Assembly (NCBI GenBank): GCA_965117035.1
Contig: OZ220748.1
Location: 1,426,001 to 1,490,000, forward strand
Direction of reading: 5' to 3'
Length of the DNA: 64,000 nt
Origin: CAZENU01 sp965117035
GTDB lineage: Bacteria > Chloroflexota > Dehalococcoidia > Lucifugimonadales > CAZENU01
This document shows positions 25,119-34,208 of this stretch, piece after piece (within the stretch, counting starts at the first letter, position 1; each line of letters begins with the position of its first letter). The notes beneath the pieces were generated by a model. The model was not told the DNA's origin, did not search any database, and saw only the letters and a list, made by a program, of their open reading frames with translations. Both the position numbers and the translations under genes were made by a program.

Positions 25119-26252
25119 ATGACGAAATATCGTGCTGGAGCCATAGGCAGGACGGGACGGGGTGACTGGGGCCACGGGCTCGACGTGGCCTTCGTGGGCC
25201 TGCCCGAGGTCGACTTCGTCGCCGTCGCCGACGACGACCCCGAGGGCCTAGATGCCGCGAAGGAGCGCACGGGCGCGGGCGCGGCGTACGCCGACTACCG
25301 GGAGATGCTGGAGAAGGAGCGCCTCGACCTGGTCGCCGTGTGCCCGCGGTGGCTCGGCCCCCACCGCGAGATGATCGTCGCGGCCGCGGAGGCTGGAGTC
25401 CGAGGCGTGCTGTGCGAAAAGCCGTTCGCGCCGACCTTGGCGGACGCCGACGCGATGGTCGACGCGTGCGCGCGGTCGGGTACCCGCGTCGCGGTCGCCC
25501 ACCGCAGGGCCAATCCCTACGAGCAGCACGCGAAGAAGCTGGTGGATGACGGCGCCATCGGCGACCTGCAGACGCTGAAGGCCCACGGCAAGTGCGACCA
25601 CCGTTCCGGCGCGCAGGACCTGATGGTGCTCGGCACGCACATGATGGACAGCATGCGCTACATCGCCGGCTCTGACGTCGCCTGGGCCACCGGGCACGTC
25701 ACGCAGGACGGCCGCGACGTGACAGTCGACGACGCGCGTGACGGCGACGAGGAGATCGGCCTGATCGCCGGGAACGGCGTGTCCGCCTACTACGCGTTCG
25801 CCAACGGCACGGCGGCCCACTTCGAGTCGCTCCCGAGCGAGATGCAGGGCGGCCGCACGGACAGCTGGTTCGGCTTCGAGGCGTACGGGACGCGCGGCAT
25901 CATCTCGGTGCGAAACTCGCCGAAGGGCAACATGTTCGTCTACCCGTACGGCCAGTGGATTCCCGGCAACGCCGACGAGAAGTGGGAGCCGGTCGTGCTG
26001 GAGGAGTGGGGACTGCACGAGGACGTGCCCGCCAGGTCGTCGATGCACCTGAGCAACCGGATGATCGTCAGGGAGCTGATCGCGGCCGTCGAAGAGGGCC
26101 GGGACGTCGTCCGGAGCTCAAGCGACAGGGACGCCCGGGCCGCGCTGGAGATGATCATGGCCGTGCACGAGTCGCATCGGCTCGGGAGGCGCGTCGAGTT
26201 CCCGATGGCCAACCGGGAGAACCCGTACGAGGTCTGGCGCCGCGAAGTCTAG
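25119..26252 (+). CDS. Gfo/Idh/MocA family oxidoreductase (4)
   Basis: A 377-residue member with the canonical EKP motif (VLCEKPFAPTLADADAMV), unlike the three upstream paralogs. The N-terminus is GAIGRTGRGDWGHGLDVAF, a relaxed glycine loop. Downstream blocks include VAVAHRRANPYEQHAKKL, HMMDSMRYIAG and a C-terminal AALEMIMAVHESHRLG. GGAGAG precedes the ATG. It closes the dehydrogenase cluster; the substrate is unknown. Confidence 0.87.
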   Translation: MTKYRAGAIGRTGRGDWGHGLDVAFVGLPEVDFVAVADDDPEGLDAAKERTGAGAAYADYREMLEKERLDLVAVCPRWLGPHREMIVAAAEAGVRGVLCEKPFAPTLADADAMVDACARSGTRVAVAHRRANPYEQHAKKLVDDGAIGDLQTLKAHGKCDHRSGAQDLMVLGTHMMDSMRYIAGSDVAWATGHVTQDGRDVTVDDARDGDEEIGLIAGNGVSAYYAFANGTAAHFESLPSEMQGGRTDSWFGFEAYGTRGIISVRNSPKGNMFVYPYGQWIPGNADEKWEPVVLEEWGLHEDVPARSSMHLSNRMIVRELIAAVEEGRDVVRSSSDRDARAALEMIMAVHESHRLGRRVEFPMANRENPYEVWRREV

Positions 26253-26424
26253 CCCGCCGGAGAGGCATCCCGTCAAAGGCTGGGTCGCCTTGGGACCTTC
26301 GATACACCCCGCCCGAGGCGACGGGCATTCTGGGCCCGGGAGCCTCAGGTGGTACAAAGGCCGGGGCAGGTTGGGAGTTCTCAGAGACCAATATACTCGA
26401 CGGATCAAGAATAGCAACCTGAGG

Positions 26425-26645
26425 TTGTTCAGCACCGATGGCTGTCCCGGGCTCCATCGGGCTCTGGACACGGTCTAGCCTTACGTTCCCAGACAGCGTT
26501 GCGCTTCCGTCAGTGGGGACAGCGATGTTGGACCATCGCTCACAAGGCCGTGGGTGCATGGACGACCTGGGCGAGCTGCTACCGCTACTCGACTGTCCCA
26601 AATGACCTCTGGCAGAAGGTACGCACTACCAACGCTGTCGTAGGA
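26425..26645 (+). pseudogene. IS256 (mutator) family transposase relic
   Basis: In different frames one can read LFSTDGCPGLHRALDTV, then after a stop PYVPRQRC, and further on AWTTWASCYRYSTVPNDLWQ followed by KVRTTNAV. These match, in order, the TDGapGL...RQRC and LWxxiRTTNaiE blocks of IS256 transposases. Stops and frameshifts separate them and the N- and C-terminal ends are missing. The rest of 26253-26735 shows no gene, only a palindromic stretch at about 26270-26345. Confidence 0.65.
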
Positions 26646-26735
26646 CCGGGCCCATGAACTGCTGTCTGAATTCAGCAGAAATCCGCTACACCCTGAGGGA
26701 TAGGCTGCCCATGTTGGCTCGGCCGAAGCCGCTTA

Positions 26736-27928
26736 GGGAACCTCTGAACAACTCGCCGTAGCGTAGGGTGAGGTTGATTCGAGCGGTTTAGGGAGAACAA
26801 TGAAGCCCCCTGCGCCACCCTTGGCGGGGATTGTGTCGTCCTGTTCTTGCTCCTGGCGGGGCGTTTTGCCCTTGCCAGCCCTATTGGGCACACCTATACA
26901 GGGGCATGCGCCAAGTACTGCTCAGACCTCATCAGGTTGGCGAACCCCAGCAACGTCATGAGCCGCTGCGTATTCTTGGCCAGCCCTCGATAGCGGACCT
27001 TGCCGTAGCCGAAGTGTCGTTTGATATACAGGAATGGGTGCTCCACCTTGGCCCTGACCGACTCTTTGCGCTTCTCCGTTACAGCGTCATCGCTCCCAGG
27101 CTTCAGCTTACGCCTCTGGCTGGGCCTCAACGCTATCTGCCATTCCACGTCCAGGTCTCGATTCTCCAGCCTCTTGTGGACTCCCTGGTACCCCGCATCG
27201 CCCCATACCTGGGTCTCCTCGCCATGCAGCAACTGGGGCGTCTGAGTCACGTCATTCACATTCGCCGGTGTCGTCGACACGCTATGCACCACTCCCGTCT
27301 GAGAGTCCACTCCGATATGCACCTTCATCCCGAAGTGCCACTCGTTACCTTCTTCGTCTGGTGCATCTCAGGGTCACGCTCCTTGCTCCGATTCTTCGTC
27401 GATGACGGCGCCGCTATGATGCTCGCGTCAACTATCGTCCCAGCTTGAAGTCGAAGCCCCTGAGACTCCAGATGACGGCCGATCTCCTCGAACAGCCCTG
27501 CGCCCAACTCGTGCTCCTACAACAGATGGCGGAAGTTCAGGATCGTAGTCTCGTCAGGCAACGGGCCAGACAGCTTCAGCCCTACGAATCGCCGCACCGA
27601 ATCCACCTCGTAGAGTATGTCCTCCATCCCAGGGTCACTCAGGTTGTAGAACAACTGCACGCAGTGTATCCGAAGCATCGCCGACAACTCATACGGACGA
27701 CGTCCACGCCCGGCCTTGGGGTAGAACGGCCGGATGCGCTCTTCCATCTGTTCCCACGGAATCAGACCGTCCATGCGTTCCAAAAACTGCTCCCGGCGGG
27801 TCTTGCGCTTCTTGCCCTCATATTCCAAGTCCGCAAACGTCGGCTGGCTCATGGCTTCCTATCCTCCCTCGTCAGCTATGACGCTGTTACTATGCCACAA
27901 TACCATCAGGACTTATTCAGAGAGTCCC
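26736..27928 (-). mobile_element. IS5-family element, decayed
   Basis: About 1193 bp bounded by GGGAACCTCTGAACAACTC (26736-26754) and, inverted, GGGACTCTCTGAATAAGTC (27910-27928), matching at 15 of 19 positions. No convincing direct target duplication is seen: TTA lies outside the left end and TAA outside the right. The transposase gene is broken. Confidence 0.75.
26894..27852 (-). pseudogene. IS5-family transposase, interrupted
   Basis: Reads MSQPTFADLEYEGKKRKTRR and continues through PLPDETTILNFRHLL, then an in-frame TAG at 27517-27519 (RHLL-stop-EHELGAGLF). The same frame continues with LQAGTIVDASIIAAPSSTKN, holding the first catalytic Asp, until a 1-base deletion near 27330 shifts the frame. 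The rest (MKVHIGVDSQTGVVHSVSTT, VWGDAGYQG, VRAKVEHPFLYIK) carries the later DDE residues. One nonsense mutation and one frameshift thus inactivate it. Confidence 0.88.
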
Positions 27929-28102
27929 TAAGGGAAAACAGCCGCCCGCGGATAGGCTCGGACTTTCCGATCACCCTGCAGGCGTCACCTCCGCCTAGAA
28001 TACCAAGGCACTCAGCCTGAAACCGAGTGCACTATAGGGCCAGTGAGGGACTCGACGTCGGAAGGACGGATTTCGGGCAGTCGGTTAGGCCGGCCGCGCG
28101 GG

Positions 28103-28966
28103 CTACCGCGAGAACATGAGGTCCGGGTCGACTACGGACTTCTCGTTGCCCTGCTCGCCGACGATGACGCCATCGGGAAGATGCCTCGGCCGGTCGCCGG
28201 AGGCGCGGAATAGCAGCGGGTCGGCCCGGAACTCGATCAGGCCGTAGTCGAAGGCGTCCCTCGCGCGGAAGAGGCGGGCCATCGCGTTGCCGACGGCGCC
28301 GACGGAGACGAGCCCCCGCGCCTCGAGCCTGGCGCCGAGCTTGTTGAAGTCGGTCATGCTGCCACGGAGGGTCGGCCCCGGACCGAACCCCAGGAAGTCC
28401 AGCGGCCCCTCGGAGCCGTCGGCCTCCCTGATCCGGGCGGTGAAGCCATGCCACCTGCCGTAGGCGGGCTGCGTCCACTGCTCGATCAGGTGCCAGAACG
28501 TGCTCCGGTAGTACGGGACGCCGAGCAGCAAGATGCGGGCGTCGAGCTCGTACAGCTTCCAGAACGGCCCGTCGGCGCCCCAGGCGGCGGCGCGGTGCAC
28601 CCGCATCATCTCTCGGGCGGCCGGTCCCAGCGCGGCCATCGACTCCCTCATGTTGCGGCTGCGATAGGCGCCGGGGCGCGTGCGCACGGTCTCGGTGATC
28701 CGGCCGACCTCCGAGTAGTCGTTCGCGGGATCGAAGACCGAGTAGCTGCGCCGGTGGCGCGGGGTGAAGGCGGGCACGACGAGGGTGCCCTCCGGGCCGA
28801 GCACGTCGAGAAAGGCGTCGACGACCGCGTCGGCGCCGCCCTCGACGTACCCCATGCTGCTGAGCGAGCTGTGGACGAAGACGATGTCGCCGGCCGCGAG
28901 GCCCAGGTCCTCCAAGCTGCGGGCGACGCCGCCGCGGTCGAGCCGCGGCGGGGTCTTCGCGCTCAC
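28103..28966 (-). CDS. Aminoglycoside N3-acetyltransferase-like protein, AAC(3) family
   Basis: A 287-residue member of the AAC(3)/YokD antibiotic acetyltransferase fold. Seen: GDIVFVHSSLSSMGYVEGGA, LVVPAFTPRHRRSYSVFDP, and LLLGVPYYRSTFWHLIEQ, the His-containing block near the acetyl-CoA site. Start is the GTG at 28966, which overlaps the stop of the upstream arylsulfotransferase gene (GTGA). The pairing with a sulfotransferase and distance from known resistance enzymes suggest metabolism of a small amine rather than resistance; this is inference. Confidence 0.85.
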   Translation of the reverse strand: MSAKTPPRLDRGGVARSLEDLGLAAGDIVFVHSSLSSMGYVEGGADAVVDAFLDVLGPEGTLVVPAFTPRHRRSYSVFDPANDYSEVGRITETVRTRPGAYRSRNMRESMAALGPAAREMMRVHRAAAWGADGPFWKLYELDARILLLGVPYYRSTFWHLIEQWTQPAYGRWHGFTARIREADGSEGPLDFLGFGPGPTLRGSMTDFNKLGARLEARGLVSVGAVGNAMARLFRARDAFDYGLIEFRADPLLFRASGDRPRHLPDGVIVGEQGNEKSVVDPDLMFSR

Positions 28967-30282
28967 CGCCTGCCCTCCGTGTCGCCGAAGGAATGTCCGA
29001 TGGTGAGCTGCTCGACCGCCTCGCCGCCGGCGTAGAAGGTGCGGACGTGCGGCGGCGGCGCCACGGCGCGCTCGTTGGGCGTGCCGAGCCGGGCGAGCTG
29101 CGGGCAGTGGTCGTACGGGTAGCGGTAGGCCGTCTCGTAGAAGCGGTGCCGCTCGATCGCGAACTCCCAGACCAGCTCCTTGTCCGCAGTCACCTCGAAG
29201 ATGCGCCCGCCGAGGGCCTCGCCGATCAGGGTGTTGCCGTTGGGCAGCCGCTGGACGCTCCCGGTATAGGCGGTGAAGAACTTGAACTCGTTGTAGTTGT
29301 GCGTGTAGCCGGCGTCCTCGCTCGTGAGATAGCCGTCGTCCTCGTAGCTCCAGACGACCTCCTCGGACACCGGATCGATCTCCAGTATGGAGGACCTGCC
29401 GGCGCGGGCGATGTCCCGCACGGGCGGCTGGCCGTTGTCGATGAGCAGGATGTTGCCGGCGCCCGGCAGGTGCTTGGGGATCATCCTCGGGTCGTGCTGG
29501 CCGGCTACGCCGCCGCGATGGCTGCCGGAGTGCTCCCAGACGACCTTCCCTGTCTGCCTGTCGATGATGAAGATGAAGCCGAGCGTCCGCGGGCTTACCA
29601 GGATGTTGCCGGGCCTGAACCGCTCGTCGCCGGCGTCGTACCACCTGTTCTCCGGCAGCGGGTCGAGGTGGTTGAAGTGGGTCCAGTTCGGCGACGGGTC
29701 TATCTCCAGGTAGTGATTGACGTCGAGGTGCTCCCAGGAGTCCCACTCCCAGACCACCTCGCCTGAGGGCGTCGTCTCGTAGATGGAGTGCCCCTGGAGT
29801 CCGGCCGGCCACCGGTCGCCCGACGGGAGTCGCCTGCGCGCCGGGTCCTTGACCCTGGCCTTGTGCTCCTCGGGCACCTCGCGGCGGGAGCTGTAGAGGG
29901 TGTTGCCGTTGTCGAGACGCCGCGACAGCCCCGCGGTGTATCCGGGCACGTAGGGCGGCTCCCAGACGAGGTTGTCGTCCCAGTCGTACTCCCTGGGCCC
30001 GAGCATGTTGCCGTTCTCGAGCAGGTGGGCATAGTTCCAGATGCCCGACCACGGCTGCCCCGCGCCCGGCGGGTCGTCCCTGGGACCGGGGTGAGGGTGC
30101 AGCGGCGCCGAGCCTGGCGCCGGCTCCTTCGGGCCGCGCTCGACCCTCCACGTGTTGACGACGTTACCGTTCATGTCGAACAGGACGATGTCCGGCTCGT
30201 GGAGGAAGTTCAGCAGCGTGTAGCCGCCGAAGGCCTTCCCGGGATCGTAGATGGTCGTTCCGATGGGGTAGACGGTGATCAT
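28963..30282 (-). CDS. Arylsulfotransferase (ASST)-like beta-propeller protein
   Basis: About 439 residues. Repeated blade signatures with aliphatic strands and GN turns occur: YAHLLENGNMLGPREYDW, LDNGNTLYSSRR, GAGNILLIDNGQPP and LPNGNTLIGEALGGRI. Family enzymes move sulfate between phenolic compounds without PAPS. HDPRMIPKHL and NWTHFNHLDPL hold candidate catalytic His residues. No signal peptide is evident, whereas well-studied ASSTs are periplasmic. ATG at 30282 has GGAGG 12 bp upstream, a long spacing. Coupled by 4-bp overlap to the AAC(3)-like gene. Confidence 0.75.
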   Translation of the reverse strand: MITVYPIGTTIYDPGKAFGGYTLLNFLHEPDIVLFDMNGNVVNTWRVERGPKEPAPGSAPLHPHPGPRDDPPGAGQPWSGIWNYAHLLENGNMLGPREYDWDDNLVWEPPYVPGYTAGLSRRLDNGNTLYSSRREVPEEHKARVKDPARRRLPSGDRWPAGLQGHSIYETTPSGEVVWEWDSWEHLDVNHYLEIDPSPNWTHFNHLDPLPENRWYDAGDERFRPGNILVSPRTLGFIFIIDRQTGKVVWEHSGSHRGGVAGQHDPRMIPKHLPGAGNILLIDNGQPPVRDIARAGRSSILEIDPVSEEVVWSYEDDGYLTSEDAGYTHNYNEFKFFTAYTGSVQRLPNGNTLIGEALGGRIFEVTADKELVWEFAIERHRFYETAYRYPYDHCPQLARLGTPNERAVAPPPHVRTFYAGGEAVEQLTIGHSFGDTEGRR

Positions 30283-30640
30283 GGCGTCGGTCGTCCTCCG
30301 CTTCGGTGCGCCGGCCGGGGCTGGTTGTCGCCCCCAGCAAAACACGCAAGCCACGCCAAGTCAACCGCCGCCGCGGGAGCGTAACTGTTCAGAGTCGCAG
30401 AAGCGCCTGCCTACTCACTTCACCCTCAAGGCAACCCGTTCACCCCGAGTAGCGCCGCTGCTCTCAGCGGCGCGTATCGAGGGGCGCACGCAGCCCTGCC
30501 ACCATTACTCGTCTCGGCCCCGCAAGAAGACTGGGTTATGCCGGCTCTTCGATACACGCCGACGAAGCGTCGGGGCACTCAGTGCGAGCGGGTCGTGCGG
30601 CGCAGGCGAAGCACAGACAGCCCAAACGAGCGACGTCGCC
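30283..30640. repeat. Intergenic region with palindromic repeats
   Basis: No gene is visible. A block at about 30428-30487 (AAGGCAACCCGTTCACCCCG then AGTAGCGCCGCTGCTCTCAG) is the inverse of the one at about 15640-15695. A second small palindrome (GCCGACGAAGCGTCGG) lies near 30557-30572, flanked by TTCGATACAC and ACTCAGTGCGAG. Confidence 0.6.
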
Positions 30641-30991
30641 CTACAGGAACAGCGGTGCGGGGATGAGCCTGTGGTTCGTCGTGTCCGGGATCAGGCCAAG
30701 CGTCTGCAGGGTTATGGAGCCCAGCAGGTATCGCTCGGGATCGCCGAACACCACTGGACTGACCCTTGCCTTGTCCCCAATGGTGATCCGCGCCTCCCCC
30801 ACGGGCAGGTCTACCGTGGCGCCGCCGGCTACCTGGAAGGTCTCGCGCCCGTAGGGCTCGATTCCGGCGTCCCGGAGCAGGTCGGCCGGGAGCACCGTAT
30901 AGACGGCGCCCGTGTCCACGGTCGCGTCAACGAATCTCGGAGCGCCACCGTTTCCGCTGCTCACACCGATCCGGGCTGTGAACATCCCCAT
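30641..30991 (-). CDS. Retropepsin-like aspartic protease family protein
   Basis: A 116-residue single-domain protein with the catalytic triad FVDATVDTGAVYTVLP (DTGA), then LPVGEARITIGDK and YLLGSITLQTLGLIPD, the usual order of a retropepsin monomer (clan AA). Such proteins act as homodimers. No signal peptide or TM is seen. AGGGGCG precedes ATG. Isolated between repeats, on the strand opposite the HAD gene; substrate unknown. Confidence 0.82.
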   Translation of the reverse strand: MGMFTARIGVSSGNGGAPRFVDATVDTGAVYTVLPADLLRDAGIEPYGRETFQVAGGATVDLPVGEARITIGDKARVSPVVFGDPERYLLGSITLQTLGLIPDTTNHRLIPAPLFL

Positions 30992-31138
30992 GAAGTGCCG
31001 CGCCCCTGGTATTTCGCCGCCTTCATTGTCAATGCCTCATGTGAACATGTCAACACCTCCGATCACGCCGGTGAAGCACCTGGGGCGGGACCACTGGGGC
31101 GTGCTAGACTCCCCCAACTACTGAGGCGCGAGGTCGCG

Positions 31139-31840
31139 GTGCGCAGATACGACGCGGTGGTGTTCGATCTGTGGGGAACGCTGGTGGACGAGTTGACGCA
31201 CCCCGAGGCGCACCGGCTCGTCTACCGCCAGAAGACCGACGAGACGGCCGACCTGCTCGGCGTCGACCGCGACGAGTTCGCCAGGGCATGGAGCGCGACC
31301 GCGCCCGACCGCATGGTGGGCCGCGTCCCGTCGACCGCGGCCACGCTTCGGCATATCTGCGAGCAGCTCGGCGCCGCGCCGGGCGAAGACCAGGTGCAGG
31401 CCGCCGCCGGGATACGGTACGAGTACGTTCGCGGCGCCCTCTCGCCGCGTCCCGGCACGATCGAGACAATGTCGACGCTGAGGCAGTCGGGCTACCGTGT
31501 CGGGCTGATCAGCAACTGCACCGAGGAGGTCTCCCGCCTGTGGGAGTCGACGCCGTTCGGGCCGCTGGTCGACACGGCGGTGCTGTCGTTCGACGCTGGC
31601 GTCGCCAAGCCGGACCCGCGCATCTACGAGCTGGCGCTGGACGGGCTGGACGTGGAGGCCGGGCGCTGCCTGTTCGTCGGAGACGGCAGCGACGGCGAGC
31701 TGACCGGCGCGGCAGAAGCGGGCATGACGGCGGTGCTCATCCGGGCGCCCTACGACCGGGCGGACGGCTCGCGCCAGGGCTGGGACGGCGACGTCATCTC
31801 GGCGATCCCGGACGTGCTCGAACTGCTCAGCCGGGACTAG
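31139..31840 (+). CDS. HAD-family hydrolase
   Basis: A 233-residue haloacid dehalogenase-type phosphatase. Motif I VVFDLWGTLVDE (nucleophile Asp first), motif II VGLISNCTEE, motif III Lys in GVAKPDPRIYELAL, motif IV FVGDGSDGELTGA. A helical cap lies between motifs I and II. GTG start at 31139 with GAGG upstream; the long upstream frame is not coding. Related proteins dephosphorylate small sugars or nucleotides. Repeat array 2 begins 19 bp after its stop. Confidence 0.88.
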   Translation: MRRYDAVVFDLWGTLVDELTHPEAHRLVYRQKTDETADLLGVDRDEFARAWSATAPDRMVGRVPSTAATLRHICEQLGAAPGEDQVQAAAGIRYEYVRGALSPRPGTIETMSTLRQSGYRVGLISNCTEEVSRLWESTPFGPLVDTAVLSFDAGVAKPDPRIYELALDGLDVEAGRCLFVGDGSDGELTGAAEAGMTAVLIRAPYDRADGSRQGWDGDVISAIPDVLELLSRD

Positions 31841-31858
31841 GTCGCCTGCGCAACGACT

Positions 31859-32945
31859 GTCGTCCTGAGCGGAGCCGAAGGACCTGGGGAGGGGTCGGCT
31901 CGACCTGGCCGGCGCGTCGGCCCCCCGACCCCAGGTCCCTCACTCCGTTCGGGACGACAATGAGGCGGGTCGGGACGTGCTCGAACGGCTGGGCCAGGTA
32001 TCGAAGGCGAACCAACGGGCTGTCGTCCTGAGCGAAGCCGAAGGACCTGGGGAGGGGTCGGCTAGACCTGGTCGACGCGTCGCCCCCCCGACCCCAGGTC
32101 CCTCACTCCGTTCGGGACGACAACGAGGCGGGTCGGGACGTACTCGAACGGCTGGGCCAGGTATCGAAGGCGAACCACCGGACTGTCGTCCTGAGCGGAG
32201 CCGAAGGACCTGGGGAGGGGCAACTCGACCTGGCCGGCGCGTCGGCCCCCGCCCCCCAGGGTCCTCACTCCATTCGGGACGACAACGAGGCGGGTCGGGA
32301 CGTGCTCGAACGGCTGGGCCAGGTATCGAAGGCGAACCAACGGGCTGTCGTCCTGAGCGAAGCCGAAGGACCTGGGGAGGGGGCAACTCGACCTGGCCGG
32401 CGCGTCGGCCCCCGCCCCCAGGGCCCTCACTCCGTTCGGGACGACAACGAGGCGGGTCGGGACGTACTCGAACGGCTGGGCCAGGTATCGAAGGCGAACC
32501 ACCGGACTGTCGTCCTGAGCGGAGCCGAAGGACCTGGGGAGGGGGCAACTCGACCTGGCCGGCGCGTCGGCCCCCCGACCCCAGGTCCCTCACTCCGTTC
32601 GGGACGACAACGAGGCGGGTTGGGATGTGCTCGAACTGCTGGGCAACGTATCGAAGGCGAACCAACGGACTGTCGTCCTGAGCGGAGCCGAAGGACCTGG
32701 GGAGGGGGCAACTCGACCTGGCCGGCGCGTCGGCCCCCCGACCCCAGGTCCCTCACTCCATTCGGGACGACAACGAGGCGTGCCGGGACGTGCTCGAACG
32801 GCTGGGCCAGCTATCGAAGGCGAACCACCGGAATGTCGTCCTGAGCGAAGCCGACGGACCTGGGGAGGGGTCGGCTCGACGTGGTCGGCGCGTCGGCCCC
32901 CCGACCCCAGGTCCCTCACTCCGTTCGGGACGACAGCGAGGCGGG
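31859..32945 (+). repeat. Palindromic tandem repeat array 2 (7 units, 162-163 bp period)
   Basis: Units begin at 31859, 32022, 32185, 32347, 32509, 32672 and 32835. Each begins GTCGTCCTGAGCGGAGCCGA (or ...CGAAGCCGA), runs to GGACCTGGGGAGGGG, then a GC-rich centre, then ACCCCAGGTCCCTCACTCCG and TTCGGGACGAC. The two arms pair imperfectly. The spacer (GAGGCGGGTCGGGACGTGCT then CGAACGGCTGGGCCAGGTAT) is shared by all units here only. The array fills the gap between the convergent HAD and argC genes and contains no gene; open frames across it are repeat artefacts. Confidence 0.95.
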
Positions 32946-32991
32946 CCGGCGCGACACACGGGGCGGGCCGGGAAGCCTTCCCGGCGGGACG

Positions 32992-34020
32992 CTACGGGTA
33001 GAGCGCGGGACGCTCCAGGCCCGCTTGCTCGGGCTGGCCGAACATCAGGTTCATGTTCTGGACCGCCTGGCCGGCGGCGCCCTTGACCAGGTTGTCGATG
33101 CAGCTCACGACGATCAGCCTGTTGGCCCGAGGGTCGACCGTCGGGTGCACCAGGCAGAAGTTGGAGCCGACGGTCTGCTTCGTCTGCGGAGGGGCGTCCG
33201 TCACCCTGACGAACGGCTCGCCGTCGTAGAAGTCGCGGTAGAGCGCTCTCACCTCGTCGCCGGTCGTGCCGGAGTCGAGCAGCGGCGCGTAGCAGGTGGC
33301 GAGGATGCCCCGTGTCATCGGGATGCGGTGCGGCACAAAGGTGACGCGGGCGTCGTCGGCCTCCCTGAGCCCGGCGATCTCCTGGGCGATCTCGGCCTGG
33401 TGGCCGTGGCCCTCGAGGCCGTAGGCGCTGACGTTCTCGTTGGCCTCGGCGAAATGGTCCATCGTGCTCGCGGCCAGGCCGCCGCGGCCCGCGCCCGAGA
33501 TGCCCGACTTTGCGTCAATCACTATGTCGTCGGCGACGAGGCCCTCCCGCACGGCGGGGGCCAGCGCCAGCAGCGCCGCCTCCGGGTAGCACCCGGGATT
33601 GGCGACGAGCGACGCGTCCCTGATCGCCTCGCGGTGCAGCTCAGGAAGCCCGTAGACTGCGTCCGGGAGCAGGCCGGGGGCCGGGTGCTCGGAGCCGTAG
33701 GCCGCCTCGAAGGCCTCGGGAGAGCGCAGTCGGAAGTCGGCCGCTATGTCGACCCCTTTCGCGCCGTCCTCGACGATCGGCGCGAGCACGGCCGCGCTGG
33801 CCCCGCTCGGAAGCGCCGAGAAGGCCACGTCGACCGGGACGTCGACGCTCCTGGTCACGGGGAGGTCGATCTGCCACAGGTGCGGCAGTACCTCCGGCAG
33901 CCGCTTTCCGGCGGCGCTCCGGCCGGTGACAGACACGATCTCGGCGTCGGGATGCCTCCACAGCAGGCCCGCGAGCTCGGAGCCCGCGTACCCGGACACG
34001 TTTATGATGGCTACCTTCAA
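32992..34020 (-). CDS. argC: N-acetyl-gamma-glutamyl-phosphate reductase
   Basis: A 342-residue NADPH-dependent reductase of arginine synthesis that converts N-acetylglutamyl phosphate to the semialdehyde. Nucleotide loop SGYAGSEL (9-16), catalytic C144 in NPGCYPEA, and the conserved HRIPMTRGILATCYA and GSNFCLVHPT blocks are present. Normal length for the family. ATG has AGAGGT upstream. No other arg gene is in the window, so it is isolated here. Confidence 0.95.
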   Translation of the reverse strand: MKVAIINVSGYAGSELAGLLWRHPDAEIVSVTGRSAAGKRLPEVLPHLWQIDLPVTRSVDVPVDVAFSALPSGASAAVLAPIVEDGAKGVDIAADFRLRSPEAFEAAYGSEHPAPGLLPDAVYGLPELHREAIRDASLVANPGCYPEAALLALAPAVREGLVADDIVIDAKSGISGAGRGGLAASTMDHFAEANENVSAYGLEGHGHQAEIAQEIAGLREADDARVTFVPHRIPMTRGILATCYAPLLDSGTTGDEVRALYRDFYDGEPFVRVTDAPPQTKQTVGSNFCLVHPTVDPRANRLIVVSCIDNLVKGAAGQAVQNMNLMFGQPEQAGLERPALYP

Positions 34021-34208
34021 GCTGGACCTCTACGCTCGTGAATCCGCAACGCGCGGTGACAAGTATATGCGTTCGCGGCGTGTGCCAACAAGAACGCGGC
34101 GGTCTATTCCCATAGTCCGCAGATCGCTCCATCCCAGAGCGGGGAGTGTACACTGCGCTCGCGCGACACCGGTCTAGGGGAGCACGAATTTGGCAGGAGA
34201 TCGGTGAG

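Noticed and set aside
26736..27928. Target duplication for the IS5-type element
   Set aside because: Outside the matched ends lie TTA on the left and TAA on the right, which are not direct repeats.
31940..32681. Long repetitive open frames on both strands in array 2
   Set aside because: Unit lengths near multiples of three keep frames open; the product is a repeat translation such as GPAVRVRPDPPRCRPERSEG with no gene signals.
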